Source: Erwinia sp. SLM-02
GTDB taxonomy: Bacteria; Pseudomonadota; Gammaproteobacteria; Enterobacterales; Enterobacteriaceae
Length of the DNA stretch: 64,000 nucleotides
Direction: 5' to 3'
Assembly: GCF_037450285.1 (NCBI RefSeq)
Contig: NZ_JAQISN010000001.1
Coordinates: 1,550,001-1,614,000, forward strand
Part shown: positions 41,385 to 49,962 of the stretch, piece by piece
Position numbering within the stretch: position 1 is the first letter of the stretch
Layout: each line of letters begins with the position of its first letter
Position numbers and translations under genes: made by a program
Notes under the pieces: generated by a model
Databases searched by the model: none
What the model saw: the letters and a program-made list of their open reading frames with translations, nothing else
What the model was told of the DNA's origin: nothing

Positions 41385-42377
41385 TTACATGCCCGCGGCG
41401 TCAACGACGGCCTGAACAAAGCGTTCAGGATCTTCCTGCGGGGGATTGTGTCCGATATTACCGTTAAACGTCCGGTGTTCATATTTCCCGCTGAACTTTG
41501 CGCGATAGGCCGACGGGGCCGGATGCGGCGCGCCATTGTTGTCGCCTTCGATGGTGATGGTCGGCACGCCGATGGTGGGCAGCGCCGCCAGTTTCTGTTC
41601 ATACGCCGCATATTTTGCTTCGCTCTTTTCCAGACCCAGCCGCCAGCGATAGTTGCTGAGGGTAATCGCCACGTGATCGGGGTTGTTCAGCGCGCGGGCG
41701 CTTTTCTCGAAGGTGGCATCGGTAAATTTCCAGCCGGGTGAAGCCTGCTGCCAGATCAGCCGCGCAAAGTCTTTGGTGTTTTCAGCATAGCCCTTAGCGC
41801 CGCGCTCGGTGGCGAAATAAAACTGATACCACCACTGCAGCTCCGCCTGCGGCGGCAGCGGTTTGCGGCCCAGCGCCTGGCTGCCGATCAAATAGCCGCT
41901 GACCGAAACCAGAGACTTCACGCGTTCCGGCCACAGGGCCGCCACGATATCTGCGGTACGTGCTCCCCAGTCATAGCCGGCAAAAACCGCCTGTTTGACG
42001 TTTAACGCATTCATCAGGTCAACCACATCCTTCGCCATCGCCGCCGGTTCGCCATTGCGCGGGGTTTTGTCCGACAGGAAGCGGGTGGTGCCGTAGCCGC
42101 GCAGCCAGGGAACAATCACCCGATAGCCCCTGGCGGCCAGTTCCGGCGCCACCCGCGCGTAGCTCTGAATATCGTAGGGCCAGCCGTGCAGCAGAATAAC
42201 CGCCTGACCATCGCGCGGGCCGATATCCACATAGCCGACGTTGAGTACGCCGGCATTAATCTGCTTTATCTGTTCAAATCCGGCGCCGTTGTCCTGAAGC
42301 GGTTGCGTCGCGGATGCCTGACAGGCGAAAACATTAGCCATGGCGGCCAGCAGTAATGGCGAGATACGAGTTTTCAT
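41385..42377 (-). CDS. Exported alpha/beta hydrolase, epoxide-hydrolase-like
   Basis: A 330-residue alpha/beta hydrolase with a signal peptide (MKTRISPLLLAAMANVFACQ, mature from about residue 24). It shows HGWPYD (oxyanion region) and AGYDWGAR, in which the nucleophile is Asp, as in epoxide hydrolases and haloalkane dehalogenases, with the catalytic His in NIGHNPPQEDPE. The helical lid lies between. It heads the operon with the response regulator and histidine kinase, so it could modify the signal these detect; that is inference. Confidence 0.87.
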   Translation of the reverse strand: MKTRISPLLLAAMANVFACQASATQPLQDNGAGFEQIKQINAGVLNVGYVDIGPRDGQAVILLHGWPYDIQSYARVAPELAARGYRVIVPWLRGYGTTRFLSDKTPRNGEPAAMAKDVVDLMNALNVKQAVFAGYDWGARTADIVAALWPERVKSLVSVSGYLIGSQALGRKPLPPQAELQWWYQFYFATERGAKGYAENTKDFARLIWQQASPGWKFTDATFEKSARALNNPDHVAITLSNYRWRLGLEKSEAKYAAYEQKLAALPTIGVPTITIEGDNNGAPHPAPSAYRAKFSGKYEHRTFNGNIGHNPPQEDPERFVQAVVDAAGM

Positions 42378-42486
42378 TTGATGCCTCTGGGATTGTTGGG
42401 TAGTGAGGCTATGAAAACACGGTGATGTATGCGGAATATGTTCATCGAACGGGGTTGTGCCTCACTCTGTAACCCAGCCAGAGGCA

Positions 42487-42504
42487 GATACAGTGTGATA
42501 CAAC
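42487..42504 (+). promoter_or_regulatory. Putative response-regulator site upstream of the hydrolase-two-component operon
   Basis: GATACA-GTGT-GATACA: perfect direct repeats with 10-bp spacing, 110 bases upstream of the hydrolase start codon, shared with the copy at 39312-39330. It suggests autoregulation. The rest of 42378-42653 holds no gene I recognise; a GATCGGCC/GGCCGATC hairpin (42636-42655) overlaps the cupin stop codon. Confidence 0.5.
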
Positions 42505-42653
42505 GTTCCAGGCAAGCACAGTGCACGGATGACGTGCGGCGCGGTGAAAGCCCTGTGCAGGACAGGGCGTGCGGGGGGCAAAGCGGTAGTTCACGGTCAG
42601 CCGCTGTCGCTGACCTTTTCGCCTACGGGATTGGGGATCGGCCGTGGGGCCGA

Positions 42654-43010
42654 TCAGTTGGCGTCAAAAATCACATAAACCTTACGCATCTGCGTTTCCA
42701 CCACCCAGGTTCCCTGCGTATTGGCTTCAAAAAACAGCGTATCGCCGCCCTTAAAGCTGACCGGCTCTTCGCCGTCGGTGGTGAAGGTGCCGCTGCCGCT
42801 GAGAATATGCATGACTTCCGCCTGCTTCACGCCGCGGCGATAGCTGCCCGCCGAACATTCAAAGATACCGGTATCGATATCGTCCTTGCCGGGGATTTTT
42901 TTCTCCAGCCCGAACACCTTAATCGGCGGGCTGCCCGGCACGCCGTCCACGCTGCCGCACGGCTCCAGAGATTCAATGGCGGCAGGCTGTTCAATTTTCT
43001 GTACTTTCAT
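42654..43010 (-). CDS. Cupin-domain protein (EutQ/ureidoglycine-cupin-like)
   Basis: A 118-residue single-domain cupin of the DUF861 type. Central metal-binding residues would lie in VKQAEVMHILSGSGTFTTDGEEP and the last strands in GTWVVETQMRKVYVIF. No signal peptide. It is followed by a hairpin overlapping its stop codon and stands alone, so its substrate is unknown. Confidence 0.85.
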   Translation of the reverse strand: MKVQKIEQPAAIESLEPCGSVDGVPGSPPIKVFGLEKKIPGKDDIDTGIFECSAGSYRRGVKQAEVMHILSGSGTFTTDGEEPVSFKGGDTLFFEANTQGTWVVETQMRKVYVIFDAN

Positions 43011-43198
43011 TTCAGGTGATTCCTTAAGATGGATGCGGAAGCGACGTCGTAAGGTAATGAAAAGACGTAGGTTAATTGCGTGATGACAGCCAGATTAACC
43101 GTTTCCTGAAGTAGATGTTTTGAGTTATCGCCCACCATTAAACATTTTTGCACGCTATTTCAGCCGGGTTTGGTAGAAACTGTTGCAGGCAGACGCAT

Positions 43199-44092
43199 CT
43201 ATGCCAGTTCCAGCGACGTGATGACCTGTTTAATCTCCGCCACGTCGGCGGCCCCCAGCGGTCTGAGTGGGCGCGGCAGGCAGTCGATCTCCGTTAATCC
43301 GATAATCCCCGCCGCCGCGGCGATCACGCGGATACTGCCGCCGTGCCTGCGGAACAGATCCCACAGCGGGTTCAGGCGCTCGCTCAGCGCGGAGACCTGC
43401 GCCACGTCGCCACGGGCGGCGGCGTTGGTAATCGCTTTTGCGGTGCGCGGGAACAGGCCGCCGCACACCGAATACCAGGCTTCGCAGCCCGCATTCAGCC
43501 CCAGGCCGGCAAACGCATCGCCGCTCACGCCGATAGTCACCCCGGCAGGCAGCTGGCGGCGCAGATTAGCCACTCTTTCCCTGGCGGCTTCCGGCTGGCC
43601 GGGTACGCCCGGTATTTTAACGGATTTCACCCCCGGCAGCGCGGCGATACGGCCGTGCAGCGCGTCGGAAAATTCAAAGTGGCTGGTGCCGGGGTTGTCG
43701 TAAATACAGACAGGCTGTGAAACCCGCTGGCTGACCGTTTCGAACAGGCCAAACACGTCATCGTCGTTAAGCTTCTGGTAGGAAAGCGCCGGAAGCAGCA
43801 GGGCGCTGGCACCGGCCTGCTGGGCATCCTCCGCCAGGCGCAGAACTTCATCGGTGCCGACGGCACCAATACAGACCATCATCGGAATTTTACCCAGCGT
43901 CTGCTTCGCCAGGGCGGCGATGCGCTTACGCTGCTCGCGGGTCAGATAGGCGTAGCTGCCGGTTGAACCCAGCACGCCCGCCGAATCAGCCTGCGCGGCG
44001 ACAATCCGCTGGAGAATGTGAACAAATCCTTTTTCATCGATGCCCGCCGCAGTAACGGGGGTCAGGGGGAAAGCGCTGAGACCGGTAAACAT
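43199..44092 (-). CDS. Dihydrodipicolinate synthase (DapA) family aldolase
   Basis: A 297-residue class I aldolase of the DapA/N-acetylneuraminate lyase family. It has the TIM-barrel marks GSTGSYAYL (about 41-49), the catalytic Tyr in IYDNPGTS (about 130-137) and the Schiff-base Lys in VKSVKIPGV. The usual GSTGE glutamate is replaced by Ser, so the substrate probably is not pyruvate with aspartate semialdehyde; other 2-oxoacid aldolase or decarboxylase reactions are likely. The ATG at 44092 gives the family length; a longer frame starts at 44203. Confidence 0.87.
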   Translation of the reverse strand: MFTGLSAFPLTPVTAAGIDEKGFVHILQRIVAAQADSAGVLGSTGSYAYLTREQRKRIAALAKQTLGKIPMMVCIGAVGTDEVLRLAEDAQQAGASALLLPALSYQKLNDDDVFGLFETVSQRVSQPVCIYDNPGTSHFEFSDALHGRIAALPGVKSVKIPGVPGQPEAARERVANLRRQLPAGVTIGVSGDAFAGLGLNAGCEAWYSVCGGLFPRTAKAITNAAARGDVAQVSALSERLNPLWDLFRRHGGSIRVIAAAAGIIGLTEIDCLPRPLRPLGAADVAEIKQVITSLELA

Positions 44093-44210
44093 GGTGACTC
44101 CTGAACGATAAGCGAAACGAATTAGCCATCTGAGGTGAATCGGCACATTGTCATATGACAATGTGCCGCCACACACAATAGAGCTTCTGCATTTCGCTGA
44201 CAAGCGTCCG

Positions 44211-44855
44211 TTAGCGGTCCAGCGCCACCCAGCGTTTCCCGACCAGAATCGTCAGGGCCACAATCGCCAGCACCGCCGCCAGGTGCATCACAAAGTCCAG
44301 CACGTGAAGATGCACCGGATGGCAGAAAGCCAGCAGGCTGGCAGACAGGCTGGCAATCCCCACGCCCGCCATCGCCAGGCTGCGCACCGGGTGCAGCGAG
44401 CGGCTGCGGCGCAGGCTGGCAATCATCAGCAGCATCATCGGCGTACTGACCACCATCAGGAAGGTAAAGCAGCGCGCGCTGTCGTCATCATGCTGGGATA
44501 GATGCAGCGGCACGTCGTGGCCCTGCATGTTTATGACGCTCAGCCCGAACCACATCAGCGCGATGGGCAGCAGCGCTTTCCAGCTGACAGAACGACGCCC
44601 GGCAATGCTCAGGGTAAAGGCGCTGCGTATCGCCAGCGTGCCGAGTAAAAAGGCCAGCGCCACCTGAATAATCGCCAGCTTCGCGCCCGGCTGCGACCAG
44701 TCGGTCAGCCCGCGCGGCACGAGAAAGCTGGCGGCGACGGCGCAAGGCAGGGCCACGGCCAGCCAGGCCAGCACCCGCAGACCGGTGGGCCGGATGCGCC
44801 TGACGGGCGCGATTTCCCGTCCGAGTTTTTCAATTAAGGCATTATGATCGGTCAT
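44211..44855 (-). CDS. DUF1109 (NrsF-like) anti-sigma factor, membrane protein
   Basis: A protein of about 214 residues with six predicted spans, of the DUF1109/NrsF family, whose Caulobacter member is the anti-sigma factor of the ECF sigma factor SigF. Its N-terminal cytoplasmic segment (about 1-30) would bind the sigma factor. The GTAGTAS-type conserved region includes FLVPRGLTDWSQPGAKLA. Start at 44855 has GGAG seven bases upstream; the gene overlaps the sigma factor stop (44842). Association with the sigma gene supports the role. Confidence 0.85.
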   Translation of the reverse strand: MTDHNALIEKLGREIAPVRRIRPTGLRVLAWLAVALPCAVAASFLVPRGLTDWSQPGAKLAIIQVALAFLLGTLAIRSAFTLSIAGRRSVSWKALLPIALMWFGLSVINMQGHDVPLHLSQHDDDSARCFTFLMVVSTPMMLLMIASLRRSRSLHPVRSLAMAGVGIASLSASLLAFCHPVHLHVLDFVMHLAAVLAIVALTILVGKRWVALDR

Positions 44856-45399
44856 GACTGGCTCCAAAACGGCGCAGGTTTTTCAGCGCCCGGTGCAGCA
44901 GCGATTTCACTGCGGCCACCGTCAGATGGTGATGCGCGGCCGCTTCCGTCAGGCTCATTTCGCGCAGGTGGACGTGTTCAACAATTTCCCGCTGCCGGGT
45001 CGGCAGCTGATTCAGGTAACCTTCCAGCTCCTGCTGGCTTTCCGCACGCTGCGCGCCTGGCGCGGCGGCCACGTCGGGCAGTGTCTCTTCCGGCACTTCC
45101 CACTGCTGGTAGCGGCCGCGCCGCCGCAGCGCATCAATCGCGCGGGCGGAAACGATCGCCATCAGCCAGGGAAGAAAAGGGAAGGCGGGATCGTAGGTAT
45201 GGCGCACCCGGTGCACCGTCAGCAGCACATCCTGCACCACATCCTCGGTCAGTGCGTGGTCAGCGATCCGTTTGCGCACCTGCGAGCGGATCACCGGCAC
45301 CAGCGCCTTCAGCAATCGGGTATAGGCAGGGCGATCGCCTGCCTGTGCCTGTTCCATAAGCGCGGGCCAGCTTTCGCGCGCGCTGTCGTTCATTTCCAT
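44842..45399 (-). CDS. ECF sigma factor (SigF/DUF1109-associated group)
   Basis: A 185-residue group IV sigma-70 factor. Region 2 is visible at about residues 20-90 (LTEDVVQDVLLTVHRVRHTYDP, with FPFLPWLMAIVSARAIDALRRR), and region 4 at about 130-180 (LEGYLNQLPTRQREIVEHVHLREMSLTEAAAHHHLTVAAVKSLLHRALKNLR). It overlaps the DUF1109 anti-sigma gene and follows the DsbD-like and peroxiredoxin genes on the same strand, the order seen in other bacteria for a periplasmic oxidative-stress response. Its promoter consensus could not be confirmed. Confidence 0.9.
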   Translation of the reverse strand: MEMNDSARESWPALMEQAQAGDRPAYTRLLKALVPVIRSQVRKRIADHALTEDVVQDVLLTVHRVRHTYDPAFPFLPWLMAIVSARAIDALRRRGRYQQWEVPEETLPDVAAAPGAQRAESQQELEGYLNQLPTRQREIVEHVHLREMSLTEAAAHHHLTVAAVKSLLHRALKNLRRFGASHDRS

Positions 45400-45410
45400 C
45401 TTCCGCCTTG

Positions 45411-46643
45411 TTACGCTTTTTTACCGGCTGCCTGGTTCAGTGCATTCACCACAATGCCCGGCGTCAGCACCTGCGGCAGCACTTTCGGCGGTCCCCCGTC
45501 GGCGGGATACACCACGTACAGCGGCAGGCCGCCCTGACCAAACTCGTTCAGTGCATCGTCCACGTCCGGGTTAAATTTGGTGGAATCCGCCACCATATAC
45601 CGCGTGCCCGTTTTGGCCAGCGCGTCTTTCACCGCCTGGGTGGAGAGCGAGGTTTTTTCATTAACCTGACAGGTTATACACCAGGAGGCGGTAAAGTTCA
45701 CAAAGATAGCTTTACCCTGTCCCCGCTCGGCGGCAACGGTCTGCGGCGTCCATTTTTCCTGTGTGACTTCCGCTGCGGCGGCTTCTCCGGGAAATGCCTC
45801 TCCCGGCTTAATCAGCCCCGGAAGCGGGGCCAGCACGGCCACGATCAGCACGGCGGTCACCGCATACATCAGCTTATGGCCTTTCCCCTGCAGGTGGCGA
45901 TGCTGCGCCATACCGTACAGCCAGGCCGCAAAGCTCAGCACCACGGAGGCGGCCAGCAGCGTGGCCAGCGCGGCGCTACCGGCCTGCTGCGCCAGCACCC
46001 AGACCAGCCAGGCGTACGCACCGAACATCGGGAAGGCCAGGCCGCGTTTGAGAATATCCATCCATGCGCCGGGTTTGGGCAGCAGCCGGGCCAGCGCCGG
46101 GAACAGCGATATCAGGGTAAAGGGCGCGGCAAAGCCCAGCGCCAGCGCAAAGAAGATCGTCAGCGCTACCGCCGGTGGCTGCACCAGCGCATAGCCAATG
46201 GCACTGGCCATAAACGGCGCGGCACAGGGGGTGGCGACGATGATTGCCAGCGCGCCGGTCAGCGCGGAGCGAACAAAAGCGCCGCGCCCGACGTCAAGCG
46301 CCCCCACGCGCTGCGCCGACAGGCCAACTTCAAACACGCCCAGCAGATTCAGCGCCGCGGCAAGGATCACCAGCGACAGCAGGGCGATCACCAGCGGCGA
46401 CTGCAGCTGGAATCCCCAGCCCACCGCCGCGCCGCCGGCGCGTGCCGCCAGCAGGATCCCCGCCAGCGCCATCATGGTCACCGTCACGCCCAGCAGAAAG
46501 CCCAGCCCCTCGCGGCGGGTGCCGGCGGAATTATCCGCATGGCGCAGCAGCCCGAACGCCTTAAGTGAGATCACCGGAAACACGCAGGGCATAAAGTTCA
46601 GAATAATGCCGCCAATAAAGGCGGCCAGCATGGCAGTTAACAT
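45411..46643 (-). CDS. DsbD-like thiol:disulfide interchange protein without the N-terminal domain
   Basis: A 410-residue protein: DsbD transmembrane domain (about 1-280) with the electron-carrying cysteines in ILNFMPCVFPVISLKAFG and IVATPCAAPFMASAIG, and a C-terminal thioredoxin domain (about 305-410) with FTASWCITCQVNEK, active site CITC. DsbD's alpha domain is missing, as in ScsB-like and CcdA-associated forms. Electrons would go to a periplasmic partner, most likely the peroxiredoxin encoded 16 bases upstream. It starts the transmembrane part of an operon with the ECF sigma factor. Confidence 0.9.
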   Translation of the reverse strand: MLTAMLAAFIGGIILNFMPCVFPVISLKAFGLLRHADNSAGTRREGLGFLLGVTVTMMALAGILLAARAGGAAVGWGFQLQSPLVIALLSLVILAAALNLLGVFEVGLSAQRVGALDVGRGAFVRSALTGALAIIVATPCAAPFMASAIGYALVQPPAVALTIFFALALGFAAPFTLISLFPALARLLPKPGAWMDILKRGLAFPMFGAYAWLVWVLAQQAGSAALATLLAASVVLSFAAWLYGMAQHRHLQGKGHKLMYAVTAVLIVAVLAPLPGLIKPGEAFPGEAAAAEVTQEKWTPQTVAAERGQGKAIFVNFTASWCITCQVNEKTSLSTQAVKDALAKTGTRYMVADSTKFNPDVDDALNEFGQGGLPLYVVYPADGGPPKVLPQVLTPGIVVNALNQAAGKKA

Positions 46644-46658
46644 CGCTGGCCTCGTTGC

Positions 46659-47228
46659 TTAGTGGGTACGTGGATGAGCCGCGTCGTACTGCTTCACGGC
46701 GGCCAGCGTTTTCTCGATATGGGTTTCCGGGTTTCTGTCAGTGTAGCTCAGCAGAATCTTACCATCCGGGGCGATCACGTAAGAGGTGCGGTCGGAGAGG
46801 GTTTTGCCTTTCATCTGCATCTGGGTCTGATATTCGCCCGCGACTTTTGCGCCCGGATCGGCGGCCACCGCAAACTTGTCACGACATTCCAGCTTGGAGA
46901 AATCGCTGACCTGCTCGGTGTTCCCGGCGGTCACGCCAATCACCGTTGCGCCCATTTTGGTGAAATCATCGGTCGCTTCGGCAAAGTCGTGGGCTTCGAT
47001 GGTACAGCCCGCGCTGAAGGCGGCCGGGAAGAAGTACAGGACCACCGGGCCTTTTTGCAGCGCGTTTTGCAATGAGAAGGTAATCGGCTTGCCGGCCAGC
47101 GCGCCCTGCAGTTCGAAATCAGGCGCTTTCGCCCCGGCGGGCAGTGCGGCGCCGGCATTAAAGGCGAGGGCGGACAGGCCCAGCGCGGCGGAGAAGGTCA
47201 GTGTAGAGGCGATTTTTTTCAGTTTCAT
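46659..47228 (-). CDS. Periplasmic peroxiredoxin (AhpC/TSA-BCP type)
   Basis: A 189-residue peroxiredoxin with an N-terminal signal peptide (KKIASTLTFSAALGLSALAFNAGA), so it acts in the periplasm. The peroxidatic site is PAAFSAGCTIEAHDF (PxxxSxxC), and a second Cys is in FSKLECRDKF, which would resolve the sulfenic acid. It is the first gene of the operon peroxiredoxin - DsbD-like - ECF sigma - DUF1109, and the DsbD-like protein could re-reduce it. The reductant relationship is inferred from context. Confidence 0.9.
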   Translation of the reverse strand: MKLKKIASTLTFSAALGLSALAFNAGAALPAGAKAPDFELQGALAGKPITFSLQNALQKGPVVLYFFPAAFSAGCTIEAHDFAEATDDFTKMGATVIGVTAGNTEQVSDFSKLECRDKFAVAADPGAKVAGEYQTQMQMKGKTLSDRTSYVIAPDGKILLSYTDRNPETHIEKTLAAVKQYDAAHPRTH

Positions 47229-47322
47229 TATCTGCTCCTGCGAAGTAAGTGAGTGCCGTTTTGGTTGACTCCTTTATCAGTTCGCAGCAGCAGACAGAAA
47301 AGTAGCGGCGGGGAGAAAAAAA

Positions 47323-48675
47323 TTATTCTCCCCAGCGTTTTCTCAGGTAATTGACCGCGTCCTGCGTCTGCGGCTGATTGAGGTAGTTCTCCCTGAAGAG
47401 GATGGTGCCACTGATTTGCGGCAGCGACTCATTCAGATCGAGCTGTTTCTTCAGCTCCGGCACGCCGCCGCCGATGGTCCAGTCCGGCTCGTTCTTCGAC
47501 GGCTCGCCGACTTTATACAGCGCAATGCCGATATAGAGACGGGTTTTGGTCGGTTTCACCACCTCCGCCCACCATTTTGCCAGCACGTCATAGCGGGCGG
47601 CATCGCGGGCGAAAGGCCAGTAGATCTGCGGGGCAATGTAGTCCAGCAGTCCCTGCTGCACCCAGCGACGGGTATCCGCATAGGATTCATCATAGGCGGC
47701 CGCGCCGCGCGTGTCGGATCCCGCCGCATCGTGGGAGCGGTTGCGCCACACGCCGGCGGGACTGACGCCAAACTCCACATTCGGCTTAAGCTGTTTAATG
47801 GTGCGCGAAACCTGTTCAATCAGCAGCTGGGTATTGTGCCGCCGCCAGTCGGCTTTCGAGGCAAAGCCCTGGCCGTACTGCCTGAAGGTCTGACTGTCGT
47901 TCAGCGCCGAACCGGGCGACTCGGTATAGAAGTAATCATCAAACTGCACGCCGTCCACCGGATAGCGCGCCACCACCTCGGCCACGATGCTGGTGATCCA
48001 GTCGCGGGCGGCGGGAATGCCCGGGTCGAGAACATAACGGTCGCCCGAGGTGCGGATCCAGTCGCGGTGCAGCACAAAAACGCTGGCCGGGTTCTGCGAC
48101 AGCGTGCGGTTCAGCTCCGCAACGGTGCCGGGTTTGGTGTTGACGGTGACGCGGTAGGGGTTAAACCAGGCGTGAACCCTGATGCCGCGCCGGTGGGCTT
48201 CATCGAGCATAAACTGCAGCGGATCGTAGCCCGGATCCCGGCCAATTTTGCCGGTCATCATATCCGACCACGGCAGGATTTTTGACGGCCAGAGCGCGGT
48301 TCCGTCGGGTTTTACCTGGAAGAACACCGCATTAATGCCGAGGCTTTTCAGCTTATCCAGCTTGTCGGTCAGCGCCTTTTTCTGCTGGCTGATGCGCTGG
48401 GCGTCGTTGCTGATATTCACCGACGAGATGGGCGGCCAGTCCAGGCGGGAAACGGTGGTTAACCACACCCCGCGCATCGGCTGCTGGCTTTGCGGCACGG
48501 TCGGCTGCGGCGGATGGGCCTCGGTCGGCAGCGGCGGATGGGCCTCGGTCGGCAGCGGCGTGACGAGGGAAACCGGCGGCTTTCCGGCGCAGCTGGCAAG
48601 GAGCAGCCCGGCCGCGATAAGCAGGCCTGACCGGCCTTTAGACCGAGGAGAGAGATGACGGAACCGGACGATGAT
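47323..48675 (-). CDS. digH: DigH-like divisome glycosyl hydrolase, lipoprotein (YddW)
   Basis: A GH-like (GHL10, DUF187) protein close to E. coli DigH/YddW, which cuts denuded peptidoglycan glycans. TIM-barrel features: MRGVWLTTVSRLDWPP, INAVFFQVKPDGTALWPSKILPWSD, VHAWFNPYRV, DGVQFDDYFY and ISPAGVWRNRSHD-like segments. The first usable canonical start codon (GTG at 48498) comes after the lipoprotein signal. Read upstream in the same frame, the protein has a lipobox LLLASC and an n-region RFRHLSPRSKGR, as in E. coli, but there is no ATG, GTG or TTG in it; ATC at 48675 is five bases after AGGA. I place the start there provisionally; a frameshift relative to the ATG at 48691 is the alternative. 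Confidence 0.82.
   Translation of the reverse strand: MIVRFRHLSPRSKGRSGLLIAAGLLLASCAGKPPVSLVTPLPTEAHPPLPTEAHPPQPTVPQSQQPMRGVWLTTVSRLDWPPISSVNISNDAQRISQQKKALTDKLDKLKSLGINAVFFQVKPDGTALWPSKILPWSDMMTGKIGRDPGYDPLQFMLDEAHRRGIRVHAWFNPYRVTVNTKPGTVAELNRTLSQNPASVFVLHRDWIRTSGDRYVLDPGIPAARDWITSIVAEVVARYPVDGVQFDDYFYTESPGSALNDSQTFRQYGQGFASKADWRRHNTQLLIEQVSRTIKQLKPNVEFGVSPAGVWRNRSHDAAGSDTRGAAAYDESYADTRRWVQQGLLDYIAPQIYWPFARDAARYDVLAKWWAEVVKPTKTRLYIGIALYKVGEPSKNEPDWTIGGGVPELKKQLDLNESLPQISGTILFRENYLNQPQTQDAVNYLRKRWGE
48511..48558 (-). repeat. 24-bp tandem duplication in the DigH linker
   Basis: Two perfect head-to-tail copies of a 24-bp unit (48511-48534 and 48535-48558) encode PLPTEAHP twice in the Pro-rich linker between the lipid anchor and the hydrolase domain. 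It keeps frame. Confidence 0.9.
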
Positions 48676-48942
48676 CGACTTCCTTTTTCATATCAGCACA
48701 GTGGGAGGTATTGTCATATTATCTGCAACGTTGTCAATGTAGCATCTTACGCACGATTCAGCGCTTCGCTTCCGGCATAAATTTACACGCTAAATGCCCA
48801 CGACGATAACGCGTAAAACCGGGGATTACAGGAAAGGTTAAGTGGGAGACAGCGGCGGGGATGTAAAACAGTATCGATCAGGGCAAGCTCAGTCATTATC
48901 GCCGTGATAAACAGACCAGAGCTGAACCTGCCCGGGATGACA

Positions 48943-49962
48943 CTATTTCAGATGCTGTTGCAGTTCGGCAGCGGCCTGCGACAGAGCGGTTTTTACCGTA
49001 GGCTCTTCGCTTAACGGGTTCAGTAAGCCGTAGTCATGGATCATGCCATTGTAGCGGGTGACGGTCACCGGCACGCCTGCGGCATCCAGTTTACGACCAA
49101 AGGCCTCACCCTCGTCACGCAGCACGTCCAGCTCCGCCGTCTGGATCAGCGTTTGCGGGAAGCCTTTCAGCTGCTCCGTGCTGGCACGCAGCGGAGAAGC
49201 CAGGATATTATTACGATCCGCCGCGCTGGTGGTGTAGTTATCCCAGAACCACTTCATCATGTTGCGGGTCAGGAAGTGGCCGGTGGCGAACTGGTGATAG
49301 GACGCATCGTCGAAATTCGCATCGGTTACCGGCCACAGCATGACGTTATAGCGGATTTTTGGTGCGCCAAACTGTTTCGCCTGCAGGGCAACCGCCGCCA
49401 CCATATTACCGCCCACGCTGTTACCGACCAGAGCCAGACGGCTGCCGTCGACGCCGATTTCGCTGCCGTGCTCGGCCACCCAGCGTGTCGCCTGATAGGC
49501 CTGGTTAATGGCTACCGGGAAGTGCGCCTCCGGGGAAGGGGTGTAATCCACATACACGGCCGCCGCGCCGGAATCGCGCACCAGATCGCGGATCAAACGT
49601 TCATGAGTAGGGTAATCGCCCAGCACCCAGCCACCGCCGTGGAAGAACATAAACACGGGGAGGGTACCCGTTGCATGTTCCGGCTTAACGATTTTCAGTC
49701 TGATGTTCTGACCGTTCACCTGGATGGTCTTATCCGTTACCTGTGCGGCGGGGAGTTTTGCCCCCTGCTGGGCGCCGATCAGCACCTGGCGGGCTTCCTG
49801 CGGGGTCATCTGTTCCATCGGTTTACCTTTGCCCGAATTCAGTACGTCCAGAAAGGCTTTCACGCCAGCGGTGGGAGCGGGCGCATTCAGCGGCTGAGTG
49901 GTCGCTGCGGAAGCGGCTGAGGCAAAGACGGCGGATGTTAATAAAATCGATGCAATTTTCAT
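48943..49962 (-). CDS. Exported alpha/beta hydrolase, HSL-type esterase
   Basis: A secreted hydrolase of 339 residues with signal peptide MKIASILLTSAVFASAASA. Hormone-sensitive-lipase family marks: HGGGW (oxyanion hole), nucleophile elbow GNSVGGN (Ser), with Asp and His in TAELDVLRDEG and MIHDYG. I use the ATG at 49962 since it begins a clean signal peptide; a longer frame to 50040 exists. It is divergent from a MarR/OhrR-type regulator with about 170 bases between, so it is probably controlled by it. Substrate unknown; ester or acetylated compounds are expected. Confidence 0.88.
   Translation of the reverse strand: MKIASILLTSAVFASAASAATTQPLNAPAPTAGVKAFLDVLNSGKGKPMEQMTPQEARQVLIGAQQGAKLPAAQVTDKTIQVNGQNIRLKIVKPEHATGTLPVFMFFHGGGWVLGDYPTHERLIRDLVRDSGAAAVYVDYTPSPEAHFPVAINQAYQATRWVAEHGSEIGVDGSRLALVGNSVGGNMVAAVALQAKQFGAPKIRYNVMLWPVTDANFDDASYHQFATGHFLTRNMMKWFWDNYTTSAADRNNILASPLRASTEQLKGFPQTLIQTAELDVLRDEGEAFGRKLDAAGVPVTVTRYNGMIHDYGLLNPLSEEPTVKTALSQAAAELQQHLK

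Noticed and set aside
42430..42653. Possible riboswitch upstream of the hydrolase operon
   Set aside because: GC-rich hairpins are present, but none of the conserved cobalamin, TPP, FMN, SAM or guanidine motifs could be found; only the direct repeat at 42487-42504 stands out.
45408..46568. A 386-codon plus-strand frame over the DsbD-like gene
   Set aside because: Antisense of a conserved membrane protein, His/Gln/Arg-rich and without family features.
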